Source: Polaribacter aquimarinus (lineage in GTDB: Bacteria; Bacteroidota; Bacteroidia; Flavobacteriales; Flavobacteriaceae). Taken from it: a DNA stretch of 64,000 nt. The first letter of the stretch is position 1; the number at the start of each line of letters is the position of its first letter. The translations under genes were made by a program, and so were the position numbers. Location of the stretch: the NCBI RefSeq assembly GCF_003129485.1, contig NZ_QFFG01000002.1, positions 62,001 to 126,000 on the forward strand, written 5' to 3'. Below are positions 44,265 through 52,167 of the stretch, in pieces. The notes under the pieces were generated by a model. It saw nothing but the letters and a program-made list of their open reading frames with translations, did not search any database and was not told the origin of the DNA.

Positions 44265-45893
44265 CTATTTAGCAGATAGCAAATCTTTATATTTAGCCTG
44301 ATTCTGTAGTAATTTTAAGGCTTCTTTTATCGTATTATCATTCTTTATATTATGTTTATAAACCCCTTCTTTATAAAAATATCTTTTTAAAATCTCTTCT
44401 TCTATAGCCTTGTATATAATATCCTTATTTTTTGAAATTTCCTCAATTTTTATATCAAATAATTTCTCTTGTATTTTCTTATACTCTTTTGAGATTTTTT
44501 CAGTTTTAGAAATTTTATAAGCTTCTTTAAACATTTTTTCTTGTTGGGTTACAAAAGTGGTGTCTGTTTTTAAATAATTAGTAAACTTTTTAAAATCTGA
44601 ATCTTGAAACTTAAAATTTTCTGGAGAACCTAATTCTGAATTCGAGTAAAAATACTGTGTTACAAAATTAAAAATAGCCTTTGACTGCAGTAATTTACTT
44701 GTAGCTTTTGTTCTTTTAGATTCATTGATAATTACATCAGGTAAAACACCTCCACCATCGTAAACTGTTCTTCCGTTAGCAGTTTTAAATTCATGAATTC
44801 CTTGATCAGAAAACTTAGGGACTGTTCCATCTTTTTTTCTATTTGCATAATCCAATTCTTGAATACATCTTCCACTTGGTGTATAATATTTAGAAATGGT
44901 TATTTTTAATTGAGTTCCATAAGTTAATTCTCGGTAGCGCTGAACCAACCCCTTACCAAAAGAACGTTTCCCCATAATTACAGCTCTATCGTAATCTTGC
45001 AAAGAACCACTTACGATTTCTGAAGCTGACGCAGAACGACCGTTCACTAAAACCACAATCGGAATTTCTAAATCTAAAGGCTTATTGGTACTCCTATAAG
45101 TATTGCTCCATTTTTTTACTTTCGCTTTTGTACTCACTATTTTTTTTCCTCTTGGTAAGAAAAAATTAGAAATATTAATAGACTCTAATAAGGATCCTCC
45201 TGGGTTTGAACGTAAATCAAACACCAACTTTTTCATACCTTTTTTTTTAAGTTTTTTAAAAGCTTTTTTTACTTGAGATGACGCTTTATTATTAAAACGT
45301 GTTAAAACGATATATCCTGTTTCTTCATCTATCATTTCTGCAAAAGGAACTGGATTTACAACTACTTTATCTCTAGTAATTTCTTTCTTTAGGATTTTAC
45401 CCTGTCTATCAACATCAACAGAAAACTTACTATTTGGTGTCCCTTTTAAATACATTGAAAGCTGCTCTCTCTCCATATTTTTAATAGATTGTCCATCTAT
45501 AGAAATCACCATATCACCAGCTTTTAAACCAGCTTTATCTGCAGAAAAACCTTTATAAACCTCTCTAATTTGAATTCCTTTTTTTGTGTAATACACAGAA
45601 ACACCGATACCTCCATACTCACCTTCTCTTCGAATTCGTGCATCTTCTACATCTTGTTCATTATAAAAATTGGTATATGGATCTAGGTCTTTTAAGGTGT
45701 TTTTAATCGCTTTATCAGTCAATTCTGCTGGATTAATTTCATCCACATAATACATATTCAATTCTTTGAATAATGTATTATAAATCTCAATTTGTTTTGC
45801 AACTTCAAAGAATTTAGATTTGAAAGAAAACGATAAAAAAATTGTTCCGACCAAAAGAACCAATATCGTTTTTTTAGAAATATTAATTTTCAT
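44265..45893 (-). CDS. C-terminal processing peptidase (CtpA, S41 family)
   Basis: A 542-residue periplasmic serine protease. After an N-terminal signal anchor (TILVLLVGTIFLSFSF) it has a helical segment, a PDZ domain (about 92-170, GEYGGIGVSVYYTKKG and GLKAGDMVISIDG) and the S41 core. The catalytic dyad is Ser289 in NGRSASASEI and Lys314 in SFGKGLVQ, 25 apart as in Prc. A C-terminal helical region of about 150 residues follows. It trims or degrades envelope proteins from the C-terminus. Its start lies inside the end of rnpA by 11 bases, an arrangement I know from other Flavobacteriaceae. Confidence 0.94.
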   Translation of the reverse strand: MKINISKKTILVLLVGTIFLSFSFKSKFFEVAKQIEIYNTLFKELNMYYVDEINPAELTDKAIKNTLKDLDPYTNFYNEQDVEDARIRREGEYGGIGVSVYYTKKGIQIREVYKGFSADKAGLKAGDMVISIDGQSIKNMEREQLSMYLKGTPNSKFSVDVDRQGKILKKEITRDKVVVNPVPFAEMIDEETGYIVLTRFNNKASSQVKKAFKKLKKKGMKKLVFDLRSNPGGSLLESINISNFFLPRGKKIVSTKAKVKKWSNTYRSTNKPLDLEIPIVVLVNGRSASASEIVSGSLQDYDRAVIMGKRSFGKGLVQRYRELTYGTQLKITISKYYTPSGRCIQELDYANRKKDGTVPKFSDQGIHEFKTANGRTVYDGGGVLPDVIINESKRTKATSKLLQSKAIFNFVTQYFYSNSELGSPENFKFQDSDFKKFTNYLKTDTTFVTQQEKMFKEAYKISKTEKISKEYKKIQEKLFDIKIEEISKNKDIIYKAIEEEILKRYFYKEGVYKHNIKNDNTIKEALKLLQNQAKYKDLLSAK

Positions 45894-46272
45894 CTTTAGT
45901 ATGTTTTGTTTCCATTATAAATAAGGTCAATAGTTTTTCCATTTTTAAAAAAAGCTCATCATAGTTCCACTCTTCTTTCCCAATATACGAAATCATAAAA
46001 ACATAAGGTTTATCTAGATTATGATAAACAATTGCTTTCTGCAAACGATAACACTCTCGCATTAATCTTTTAATTCGATTTCTATGAACCGCCAGTTTAA
46101 AGTTTCTTTTAGGAACAGAAACACCAACTTGAGCGGGGAATTTTGAAGTATGTTCTGTCTGCAAAAAAATCATTCTTAACGGAAAAGCTTTTACAGAATT
46201 CCCTTCTTGATATAATTTTTCAATGAGTTTTCTACTCTTTAAACGTTCCTCTTTTCCTAAAGTATGCTTCAT
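45883..46272 (-). CDS. rnpA: Ribonuclease P protein component
   Basis: The 129 residues form the basic protein subunit of RNase P, which helps the RNA subunit trim tRNA 5' ends. The RNR-type signature VHRNRIKRLMRECYRLQK (near 78-95) and VGVSVPKRNFKLAVHRN are diagnostic. In many bacteria rpmH lies directly upstream; here the upstream gene is a divergent acyl-CoA dehydrogenase and rpmH is absent. The -7 box ends only five bases before the ATG, suggesting a very short leader. Confidence 0.95.
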   Translation of the reverse strand: MKHTLGKEERLKSRKLIEKLYQEGNSVKAFPLRMIFLQTEHTSKFPAQVGVSVPKRNFKLAVHRNRIKRLMRECYRLQKAIVYHNLDKPYVFMISYIGKEEWNYDELFLKMEKLLTLFIMETKHTKDEN

Positions 46273-46277
46273 TATTA

Positions 46278-46285
46278 CAAACTTA
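46278..46285 (-). promoter_or_regulatory. -7 promoter box almost touching the rnpA start
   Basis: TAAGTTTG on the minus strand fits TAnnTTTG and lies five bases before the rnpA ATG at 46272. It implies a leaderless or nearly leaderless transcript, as for the SPOR gene at 12505. Confidence 0.4.
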
Positions 46286-46358
46286 ACAGAAAACTATTAC
46301 TTTTTAACGTTTTCTAAAGCATAACTTTAAAAAAGTTCCTTATTTTTAATTGTTATAA

Positions 46359-46391
46359 TTGTTTAATTACAAACAATTATATTTATTTTTG
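46359..46391 (+). promoter_or_regulatory. Promoter of the acyl-CoA dehydrogenase gene
   Basis: TTG (46359-46361), a 22-base spacer and TATTTTTG (46384-46391) fit the TTG/TAnnTTTG consensus. The box ends 20 bases before the ATG at 46412. Confidence 0.6.
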
Positions 46392-46411
46392 TTTAAAATA
46401 AAACTATTTTA

Positions 46412-47590
46412 ATGAAGCAAGATTTATTCCAAGCGCCAGATTATTATAATTTAGATGATTTATTAACTGAAGAACACAAGTTGGTTAGAGATGCTGCTCG
46501 AGATTGGGTAAAACGTGATGTTTCACCAATTATCGAAGAATATGCCCAAAAAGCAGAATTCCCAACACAAATTATAAATTGTTTGGCAGAAATTGGTGCT
46601 TTTGGGCCCTATATTCCTGAGGAATATGGAGGGGCAGGTTTAGATCAAATTTCTTACGGATTAATTATGCAAGAAATCGAACGAGGAGATTCTGGAGTAA
46701 GATCTACTGCTTCTGTTCAATCATCATTAGTAATGTATCCTATTTTTAAATACGGAACAGAAGAACAACGCAAAAAATATTTACCAAAATTAGCTTCTGG
46801 AGAATGGATGGGTTGCTTTGGTTTAACTGAACCTAATCACGGTTCTAATCCTGGAGGAATGGAAACCAAGTTTAAAGATATGGGAGACCATTATCTTTTA
46901 AATGGGGCAAAAATGTGGATTTCTAATGCACCATTCGCACAAATTGCCGTAGTTTGGGCCAAAAATGAAGAAGGAAGAATTCACGGTTTAATTGTAGAAC
47001 GTGGTATGAAAGGTTTTTCTACTCCGGAAACACACAATAAATGGTCTTTGCGAGCTTCTGCTACTGGAGAACTTATTTTTGACAATGTAAAAGTGCCTAA
47101 AGAAAACTTATTACCTAATAAATCTGGCCTTGGAGCACCTTTAGGGTGTTTAGATTCTGCACGTTTTGGAATTGCTTGGGGTGCTATTGGTGCGGCTATG
47201 GATTGTTATGATACCGCCTTGCGTTACTGTAAAGAACGTAAACAGTTTGGTAAACCCATTGGTCAGTTTCAATTGCAACAGAAAAAATTAGCAGAAATGA
47301 TTACCGAAATTACAAAAGCACAATTGTTAGCTTGGAGATTAGGTGTTTTAAGAAATGAAGGAAAAGCAACCTCTGCTCAAATTTCTATGGCGAAACGTAA
47401 TAATGTAAACATGGCAATAAACATTGCTAGAGAAGCTAGACAAATGTTAGGGGGAATGGGTATATCTGGAGAATATTCAATTATGCGTCATATGATGAAT
47501 TTAGAAAGCGTTATTACTTACGAAGGTACTCATGATATTCATTTATTAATTACAGGATTTGATGTTACTGGTTTAAATGCATTTAAATAA
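46412..47590 (+). CDS. Acyl-CoA dehydrogenase, glutaryl-CoA dehydrogenase-like
   Basis: The 392-residue FAD enzyme oxidises an acyl-CoA at the alpha-beta bond. Features include GVRSTASVQSSLVMYPIFKY (the substrate-side region of glutaryl-CoA dehydrogenases, with the Arg of VRS), CFGLTEPNHGSNPGGMET (FAD binding), KMWISNAPFAQIAVVWA and RKQFGKPIGQFQLQQKK. The catalytic Glu is in ITYEGTHDIHLL near 376. Likely pathway: lysine/tryptophan breakdown, though related enzymes act on other acyl-CoAs. No partner genes such as etfAB lie nearby. It has its own promoter. Confidence 0.92.
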   Translation: MKQDLFQAPDYYNLDDLLTEEHKLVRDAARDWVKRDVSPIIEEYAQKAEFPTQIINCLAEIGAFGPYIPEEYGGAGLDQISYGLIMQEIERGDSGVRSTASVQSSLVMYPIFKYGTEEQRKKYLPKLASGEWMGCFGLTEPNHGSNPGGMETKFKDMGDHYLLNGAKMWISNAPFAQIAVVWAKNEEGRIHGLIVERGMKGFSTPETHNKWSLRASATGELIFDNVKVPKENLLPNKSGLGAPLGCLDSARFGIAWGAIGAAMDCYDTALRYCKERKQFGKPIGQFQLQQKKLAEMITEITKAQLLAWRLGVLRNEGKATSAQISMAKRNNVNMAINIAREARQMLGGMGISGEYSIMRHMMNLESVITYEGTHDIHLLITGFDVTGLNAFK

Positions 47591-47695
47591 AACACACCTT
47601 TAAACACTGATTAACAATAAATTAATCTTCTAAATCGTATTCGTAGATTCTTTAATAACATGACATTTGACAGCTTTTTTACAAGCTCTGTGTAA

Positions 47696-47703
47696 TAGTT
47701 TTG
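47696..47703 (+). promoter_or_regulatory. -7 promoter box for the PEP carboxykinase-like gene
   Basis: TAGTTTTG fits TAnnTTTG, 37 bases before the ATG at 47741. A TTGACA at 47667-47672 lies 26 bases upstream from the box, slightly farther than usual for the -33 element. Confidence 0.5.
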
Positions 47704-47740
47704 TAGTAGAAATTATTCTATTAACATTAAGCGAAGCGTC

Positions 47741-50700
47741 ATGCAAGAATCAAGAAAAGACATAATACAGTTTACCAACCTGCAACTAGCAGCATTAGGT
47801 GAACCAACTTTTAAAGACAAAGCACAAAGTAAAACCCAGTTTTGTAATCCTAAATTTCAAGAGCTTACTGGTGGATTAATAAAAAGTATTCAAGAAAAAT
47901 CTCGTTTATTGGCAGACCATCATTGTCCTGCCGATAAAAGAATTCAAAATTTTATTAATGATTATTTAAAAGATATCGATTTTAATAAATCCTATAGAAT
48001 TCCTAATAACACATTAATATTATCAAAAAAAGGGCAAGCTCGAGAAACAAGTTTACCGCCAGATGGAAATTCTTTCAAAAGCGATTTGGTAAACTCAAAA
48101 CGATTAAAACAAGGTATCCTAAACAATCCTTTACATGATAAGAGAACTACTAAAGGTACTTTTCATATTGTAGAGGGTAGTTTACCAGTACCATTAGATA
48201 AAAAAGAAGTTCCTAAAATTGTATTAGCACATTTTATTCATGCTGCTTTTAATGCTCCTGACGATTTAAAAGTCCTCCCTTTTACAGATAGTCAAACAGA
48301 CAAAGCCAAAGTAATGGTTTCTATGTTATTAAGACCAACAGTTTGTCCGGAAGTAAAAGGAATTATACCAAAAAAATCTCTAGAAGTTCGCTTCTTTGCT
48401 CCAGGAAATTTAGTTAGTAATTTAGATTTTGTAGAAAATATTTTTGGTAATGCTGGCGATCCTACAATTGCTCAAAATGATGCAGCTCTTGATACAGATC
48501 ATTGGACAGGTCATACAGGATGTATTATTTTAGCTCCTCATCTAAAAGAATTAAAGAAAAAAGAGGTTGGTTTACCACATTTTGATGATGCTACAGAACG
48601 TCAACGTAAAGACGGAATGTGTTGGAAAAATGAAAACGAATTATACAATGATGGTGGCGCATTTAAAATTACATGTAGGGATGAGCGTGGGGTTGTAATA
48701 ACTTTAATCGCAGACAATTACTACGGATACTCTAAAAAAGAAATCAAAACACAAATCAGTTACTCTGCTAATCTATTTGGTTTAGTGGAAGAGGAACATG
48801 CTGGTGGAGCTATTGCTTATGCAAGACGTGTAATGGGTGATACTGTTAATGGTAAAGATTACTTTAGATACTATGGTTTAGATCACACTTTTGAAGAAGT
48901 AAAATCTTTACTAGCTGATAAAATTGATGTAAAACCAGAAAATTATGCAGTAGATAAAAAATATCCTAATGTGGTCTATATTCCAGAAACTGCATATTTT
49001 GATATCAATAAAAACTGTATTTCTTGGGATTTTAATGGGAAAGAACAAAAATTAATCTTATCTCCTTTTAAAACTTATATCCATCCATCAGGAAACAAAT
49101 TAAGATTAGAAAAACATCCTCAAAATAAATTATGGCGAATTGTAGAAACATTTCCGGAAGGAGTTTTCTGTCATAAACCATGTACCGTTTCTGGTGGTGG
49201 TAAATCTGAGATTTCTAAATCGATGCAAAATGCAATTACATACAGCAATTTTAACATTCATAATTTAGAAGAAGATTTTAAGAAAGCTGATGAAATTATA
49301 GAGTTTAATTACTCTACTAGATGGAAAGATAAAACAATTGACAGACCTGAATCTAGATCATTTTTAAGTGAAAAAAGAACTTTAGGTTCTGTTGTTAAAT
49401 TATTAACCCCATCAGAAGAAAATTCAGATGAATTTAATGAATTTGTCAGTAATATTCCTGTTCACGTTCGTTCTTTGGTACTACTTGTAAAACGTATGTT
49501 TAGACAAGCTCATGGAGCAAATTTGAATTGGAAAGATATGATGTCTGTAGAAATTATAAATGGAGTTGAGGGTACTTCTTTAAGATATAATAACAACCCA
49601 GTAGTGGGAAGTTATGTTCGTATTGGGTTCAACCAAAAAGGAAATTGGATGTTGAACAAATTACGTTCCGATTTTTCTGCAAGTGAAAAAATCCAGACAG
49701 AAGATGATATTACCGCGTCTATTACTTTACCAAGAAATCAATTTAAAAATTTAAATCCTGAATTTAACAATCCAAGTGTAAAAGTATTGACAAACTGTGA
49801 AGCGCATTTATTTCAAAGACCGGATGAAGCTATTGTAAGAGGGTATGATAAAGGGGCAGAATTAGATATTATTTCTGATGGAAGATTCTTAACCAACTAT
49901 GAAATGTTAACCAAACAAGATGCAATTGACATTTATGAAGATACCATCAATTTTGATAAATACACAGAACCTGTTAAAGATTTTATTTTAGAAATAATTA
50001 ATAGTGATGATGACAATATTCAGTTTGTTTTACCATCCCATCCAAGAATTATTGAAGATGGTTTACCTACCAAAAACCCGCGTTATTTAGAACCAAACAG
50101 GTTCCACAGAGAAATAGAAGCTTCTTACATCTCTGATATTGGAGTTCGATTACGTAGAAAGATTCAACCAGAAAACCCTGTAATTCATGTAGTGAATGCG
50201 GTTTTACCAGGAAGAAGAAATAATCCTGTAGATAAAGCAAACGGAATTAGACCTTTAGCGGTTTATAATCCTATCCATTATCAAGAAGCTCCAGAATTAT
50301 TTATGGACTTTGTATGCAGTTTAACTGGTAAATCACCATCAACAACTGGGGCAGGTACTGAAGGAGCTTTAACAAAAGCACCATTTAATATGTTAACGCC
50401 AACATCAGATTTAAATAACGCTTTATTGTCACATATTTTAACAGAATCTAACGGTTTTAGCACTGCAGCAGGCTATGTTGGTGCTGAAAATAAAATTGAC
50501 CATGATGTAAGTTTATTGATTCCTGAAATATGGGCAAGAATGACTCCAGAAGATAGAGACCCTAAAAACTTAATTGCCAATGGTTCTCTTGAAAAATTAG
50601 AAGATTTTGAGTATGAAGGGCAAAAAGTTTTAGCAAGTAGATTAGGGTACAGAATAACAAAAAAATTCGATTTATACTGCTTAAATAGAATTTTTGACGA

Positions 50701-51196
50701 ACCAACTGCAGTATTTAGCGAGCGAATGTTAAAACCTGAATTACAAGGTTTAGAAGACTATGTAGATGGTATTAATAATATTGTAGAAGCACAACAAAAA
50801 GTAGCCTTAAATTATTTTGAAGATGGTAGTGTAGAAGGTGCCATACCTCCATTAAAAATATTACTACATATCATGGCTTACGGAGAGTTTGAAGGTAAAG
50901 AAATTAGTGAACCTGAGTTAAGAAAGTATTTTAATAGAGACTATGTATTAAATAGCGATTGGTATCAAGAGCGTTTAAAACTTAAACAACAGAAAGATTT
51001 GGCTTTCTATGATGCTCAAATTAACTATTTAGAAGACTTTATTAGCAAACCAAACAATATAGAATTGGTTAATGAAATGGATATTAATAAGCGTTTAGAC
51101 GAAGTTAAAACACATTACAAAGAAGTTGCTTCTGAAACTTATTTAAAAAGCTTAATTGGTACAATTGGTGCAGATCCATTATTTAAAAAAGTGTAA
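47741..51196 (+). CDS. Probable diphosphate-dependent phosphoenolpyruvate carboxykinase
   Basis: The 1151 residues have no signal peptide or membrane segment. Size and several motifs fit the PPi-type PEP carboxykinases described from Propionibacterium and Entamoeba (about 1,100-1,200 residues), which interconvert oxaloacetate plus PPi with PEP, CO2 and Pi. A P-loop-like CTVSGGGKSEISKSMQ (Ser484 to Glu490) corresponds to the phosphate-binding loop of PEP carboxykinases. Other conserved-looking blocks are DTDHWTGHTGCIILAPHL (251-268), VEEEHAGGAIAYARRVMGD (349-367) and TTGAGTEGALTKAPFNML. It would serve gluconeogenesis or PEP-oxaloacetate exchange in the cytoplasm. I place it by memory of the family, not by alignment. 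A terminator follows at 51266. Confidence 0.65.
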   Translation: MQESRKDIIQFTNLQLAALGEPTFKDKAQSKTQFCNPKFQELTGGLIKSIQEKSRLLADHHCPADKRIQNFINDYLKDIDFNKSYRIPNNTLILSKKGQARETSLPPDGNSFKSDLVNSKRLKQGILNNPLHDKRTTKGTFHIVEGSLPVPLDKKEVPKIVLAHFIHAAFNAPDDLKVLPFTDSQTDKAKVMVSMLLRPTVCPEVKGIIPKKSLEVRFFAPGNLVSNLDFVENIFGNAGDPTIAQNDAALDTDHWTGHTGCIILAPHLKELKKKEVGLPHFDDATERQRKDGMCWKNENELYNDGGAFKITCRDERGVVITLIADNYYGYSKKEIKTQISYSANLFGLVEEEHAGGAIAYARRVMGDTVNGKDYFRYYGLDHTFEEVKSLLADKIDVKPENYAVDKKYPNVVYIPETAYFDINKNCISWDFNGKEQKLILSPFKTYIHPSGNKLRLEKHPQNKLWRIVETFPEGVFCHKPCTVSGGGKSEISKSMQNAITYSNFNIHNLEEDFKKADEIIEFNYSTRWKDKTIDRPESRSFLSEKRTLGSVVKLLTPSEENSDEFNEFVSNIPVHVRSLVLLVKRMFRQAHGANLNWKDMMSVEIINGVEGTSLRYNNNPVVGSYVRIGFNQKGNWMLNKLRSDFSASEKIQTEDDITASITLPRNQFKNLNPEFNNPSVKVLTNCEAHLFQRPDEAIVRGYDKGAELDIISDGRFLTNYEMLTKQDAIDIYEDTINFDKYTEPVKDFILEIINSDDDNIQFVLPSHPRIIEDGLPTKNPRYLEPNRFHREIEASYISDIGVRLRRKIQPENPVIHVVNAVLPGRRNNPVDKANGIRPLAVYNPIHYQEAPELFMDFVCSLTGKSPSTTGAGTEGALTKAPFNMLTPTSDLNNALLSHILTESNGFSTAAGYVGAENKIDHDVSLLIPEIWARMTPEDRDPKNLIANGSLEKLEDFEYEGQKVLASRLGYRITKKFDLYCLNRIFDEPTAVFSERMLKPELQGLEDYVDGINNIVEAQQKVALNYFEDGSVEGAIPPLKILLHIMAYGEFEGKEISEPELRKYFNRDYVLNSDWYQERLKLKQQKDLAFYDAQINYLEDFISKPNNIELVNEMDINKRLDEVKTHYKEVASETYLKSLIGTIGADPLFKKV

Positions 51197-51265
51197 TCTC
51201 AAATAAATTAGAAAATTATTGAATAACATAATTTAGTAGAATAGTAAGTTTAAATATGATGAAAG

Positions 51266-51297
51266 CTGATATAAATTTTCATTTATATCAGTTTTTT
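51266..51297 (+). terminator. Intrinsic terminator of the PEP carboxykinase-like gene
   Basis: A perfect ten-base stem, CTGATATAAA (51266-51275) and TTTATATCAG (51282-51291), with loop TTTTCA, is followed by six T. It lies 70 bases after the stop codon and separates this gene from the convergent island. Confidence 0.8.
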
Positions 51298-51314
51298 CAT
51301 TAGACTAAAAAACA

Positions 51315-51491
51315 TTAAGAAGCTTTTTGAAGCAAAATATTTGGGCATCGCTTACAGTTGATGCCTTTTTTCTTGTATTTATTACAACATTTACTTTTAG
51401 GTTTTATACAATTTGAATTACAAACACTATCACAAACAGAAACGTCTGATAGAGAAATAGTGGGTTTTGTATTTGTATAAAAAACAATCAT
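51315..51491 (-). CDS. Small cysteine-rich protein (58 residues)
   Basis: A short minus-strand frame opens with an ATG at 51491 and stops at 51315-51317. The 58 residues include seven cysteines (20, 24, 28, 35, 36, 46, 49), spaced as CDSVCNSNC, SKCCNKYKKKG and NCKRCPN, among many lysines. This suggests a metal-binding or disulfide-bonded small protein. A TATATTTG box lies 17 bases before the start, which argues for a real gene. I do not recognise the family. Its N-terminus (IVFYTNTKPTISLSDVS) is not a clear signal peptide. It borders the metal/RND island and is the first feature after the terminator of the plus-strand gene. Confidence 0.6.
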   Translation of the reverse strand: MIVFYTNTKPTISLSDVSVCDSVCNSNCIKPKSKCCNKYKKKGINCKRCPNILLQKAS

Positions 51492-51508
51492 TTATAAAAA
51501 ATATTTTG

Positions 51509-51516
51509 CAAATATA
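51509..51516 (-). promoter_or_regulatory. -7 promoter box for the small cysteine-rich gene
   Basis: TATATTTG on the minus strand matches TAnnTTTG, 17 bases before the ATG at 51491. It lies outside the RND operon, after that operon's terminator. Confidence 0.5.
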
Positions 51517-51567
51517 ATTGTTTATTTAGAATAAATAAAAATAAAAAAGGTGATATTTTAAAATATC

Positions 51568-51608
51568 AAAAGAGGTTGCTTTTTTTAAAAAGACATCCTC
51601 TTTTTTTA
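51568..51608. terminator. Intrinsic terminator at the end of the RND operon
   Basis: AAAAGAGG-TTG-CTTTTT pairs with AAAAAG-ACA-TCCTCTTTT across a short A/T loop, with mismatches in the middle, and T runs follow on both strands. A perfect palindrome, GATATTTTAAAATATC (51552-51567), abuts it. It stops the minus-strand operon that ends in the DUF2892 gene. Confidence 0.65.
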
Positions 51609-51618
51609 AGAACAATTA

Positions 51619-51804
51619 TTATTTTTTAACTCCTAATTTTATCAAAATAACTTCTAACAAACACCATTTTGTAAAGGCAGATTGTAACATATTTAAACCA
51701 ATAAACACACCAAACCATAACCAATTTATGTTTACATAATACGTTAAAACAACGCTTAACAGAACCATTACTCCTACAATTACTCTAAAATATGTATTTA
51801 ACAT
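51619..51804 (-). CDS. DUF2892 (YgaP-like) small membrane protein
   Basis: A 61-residue protein with two membrane helices (YFRVIVGVMVLLSVVLTYY and WLWFGVFIGLNMLQSAF) and the ending TKWCLLEVILIKLGVKK. These match DUF2892, the membrane domain also found behind the rhodanese of YgaP. The Cys after the second helix (TKWCLLE) is conserved in this family as I know it. It is the last gene of the RND operon, 19 bases after the PII-like gene. A link to sulfur or persulfide handling is suggested only by the YgaP relation. Confidence 0.8.
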   Translation of the reverse strand: MLNTYFRVIVGVMVLLSVVLTYYVNINWLWFGVFIGLNMLQSAFTKWCLLEVILIKLGVKK

Positions 51805-51823
51805 CTTTATTTATTTTTTAAGT

Positions 51824-52129
51824 TTATATATATCTTTCTATTGGAACTACAATTGCTTTTAACGGATTGTTAGTTTCTAAATTATTATTGAATTCTTCAA
51901 TCAAAACAAACAAACCATCAATCTTTTCTTTATTAGTAAATGAAAAAAACATCGTAGATTCGTTTCCACTTTTTCCTGCAGAAAACCAATTAGAAGCCAT
52001 TAAAACTGAAGGAACATTCTTATATCCATCAATATCTGAACTACTAAAGTTTTCAATATTTGCTTTTTTAAATATTTCTAAAACCTCTTTTTCATACTCT
52101 TCTACTACAGTAACTAAAACTAATTTCAT
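51824..52129 (-). CDS. PII/CutA-like small protein in the RND operon
   Basis: The 101 residues show a ferredoxin-like pattern: strand (MKLVLVTVVE), helix (YEKEVLEIFKKANI), strand (FSSSDIDGYK), loop, strand (STMFFSFTN), helix (EKIDGLFVLIEEFNNNL), strand (PLKAIVVPIERYI). This is the order and length of PII/CutA-type proteins. Small PII-like proteins (for example DUF3240) accompany some RND efflux operons. The T-loop of classical PII is represented only by a short segment (NVPSVLMASNWFSAGKSGNE). It lies 38 bases after the RND permease stop. The fold is inferred; the ligand is unknown. Confidence 0.6.
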   Translation of the reverse strand: MKLVLVTVVEEYEKEVLEIFKKANIENFSSSDIDGYKNVPSVLMASNWFSAGKSGNESTMFFSFTNKEKIDGLFVLIEEFNNNLETNNPLKAIVVPIERYI

Positions 52130-52167
52130 TGTTTAATTTTTTGAATTATTTTAAGTGTAACCAAAAA

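Noticed and set aside
51552-51567. Perfect palindrome GATATTTTAAAATATC as an operator
   Set aside because: It lies downstream of the RND operon next to a terminator, far from any start codon, and such A/T palindromes arise easily in this base composition.
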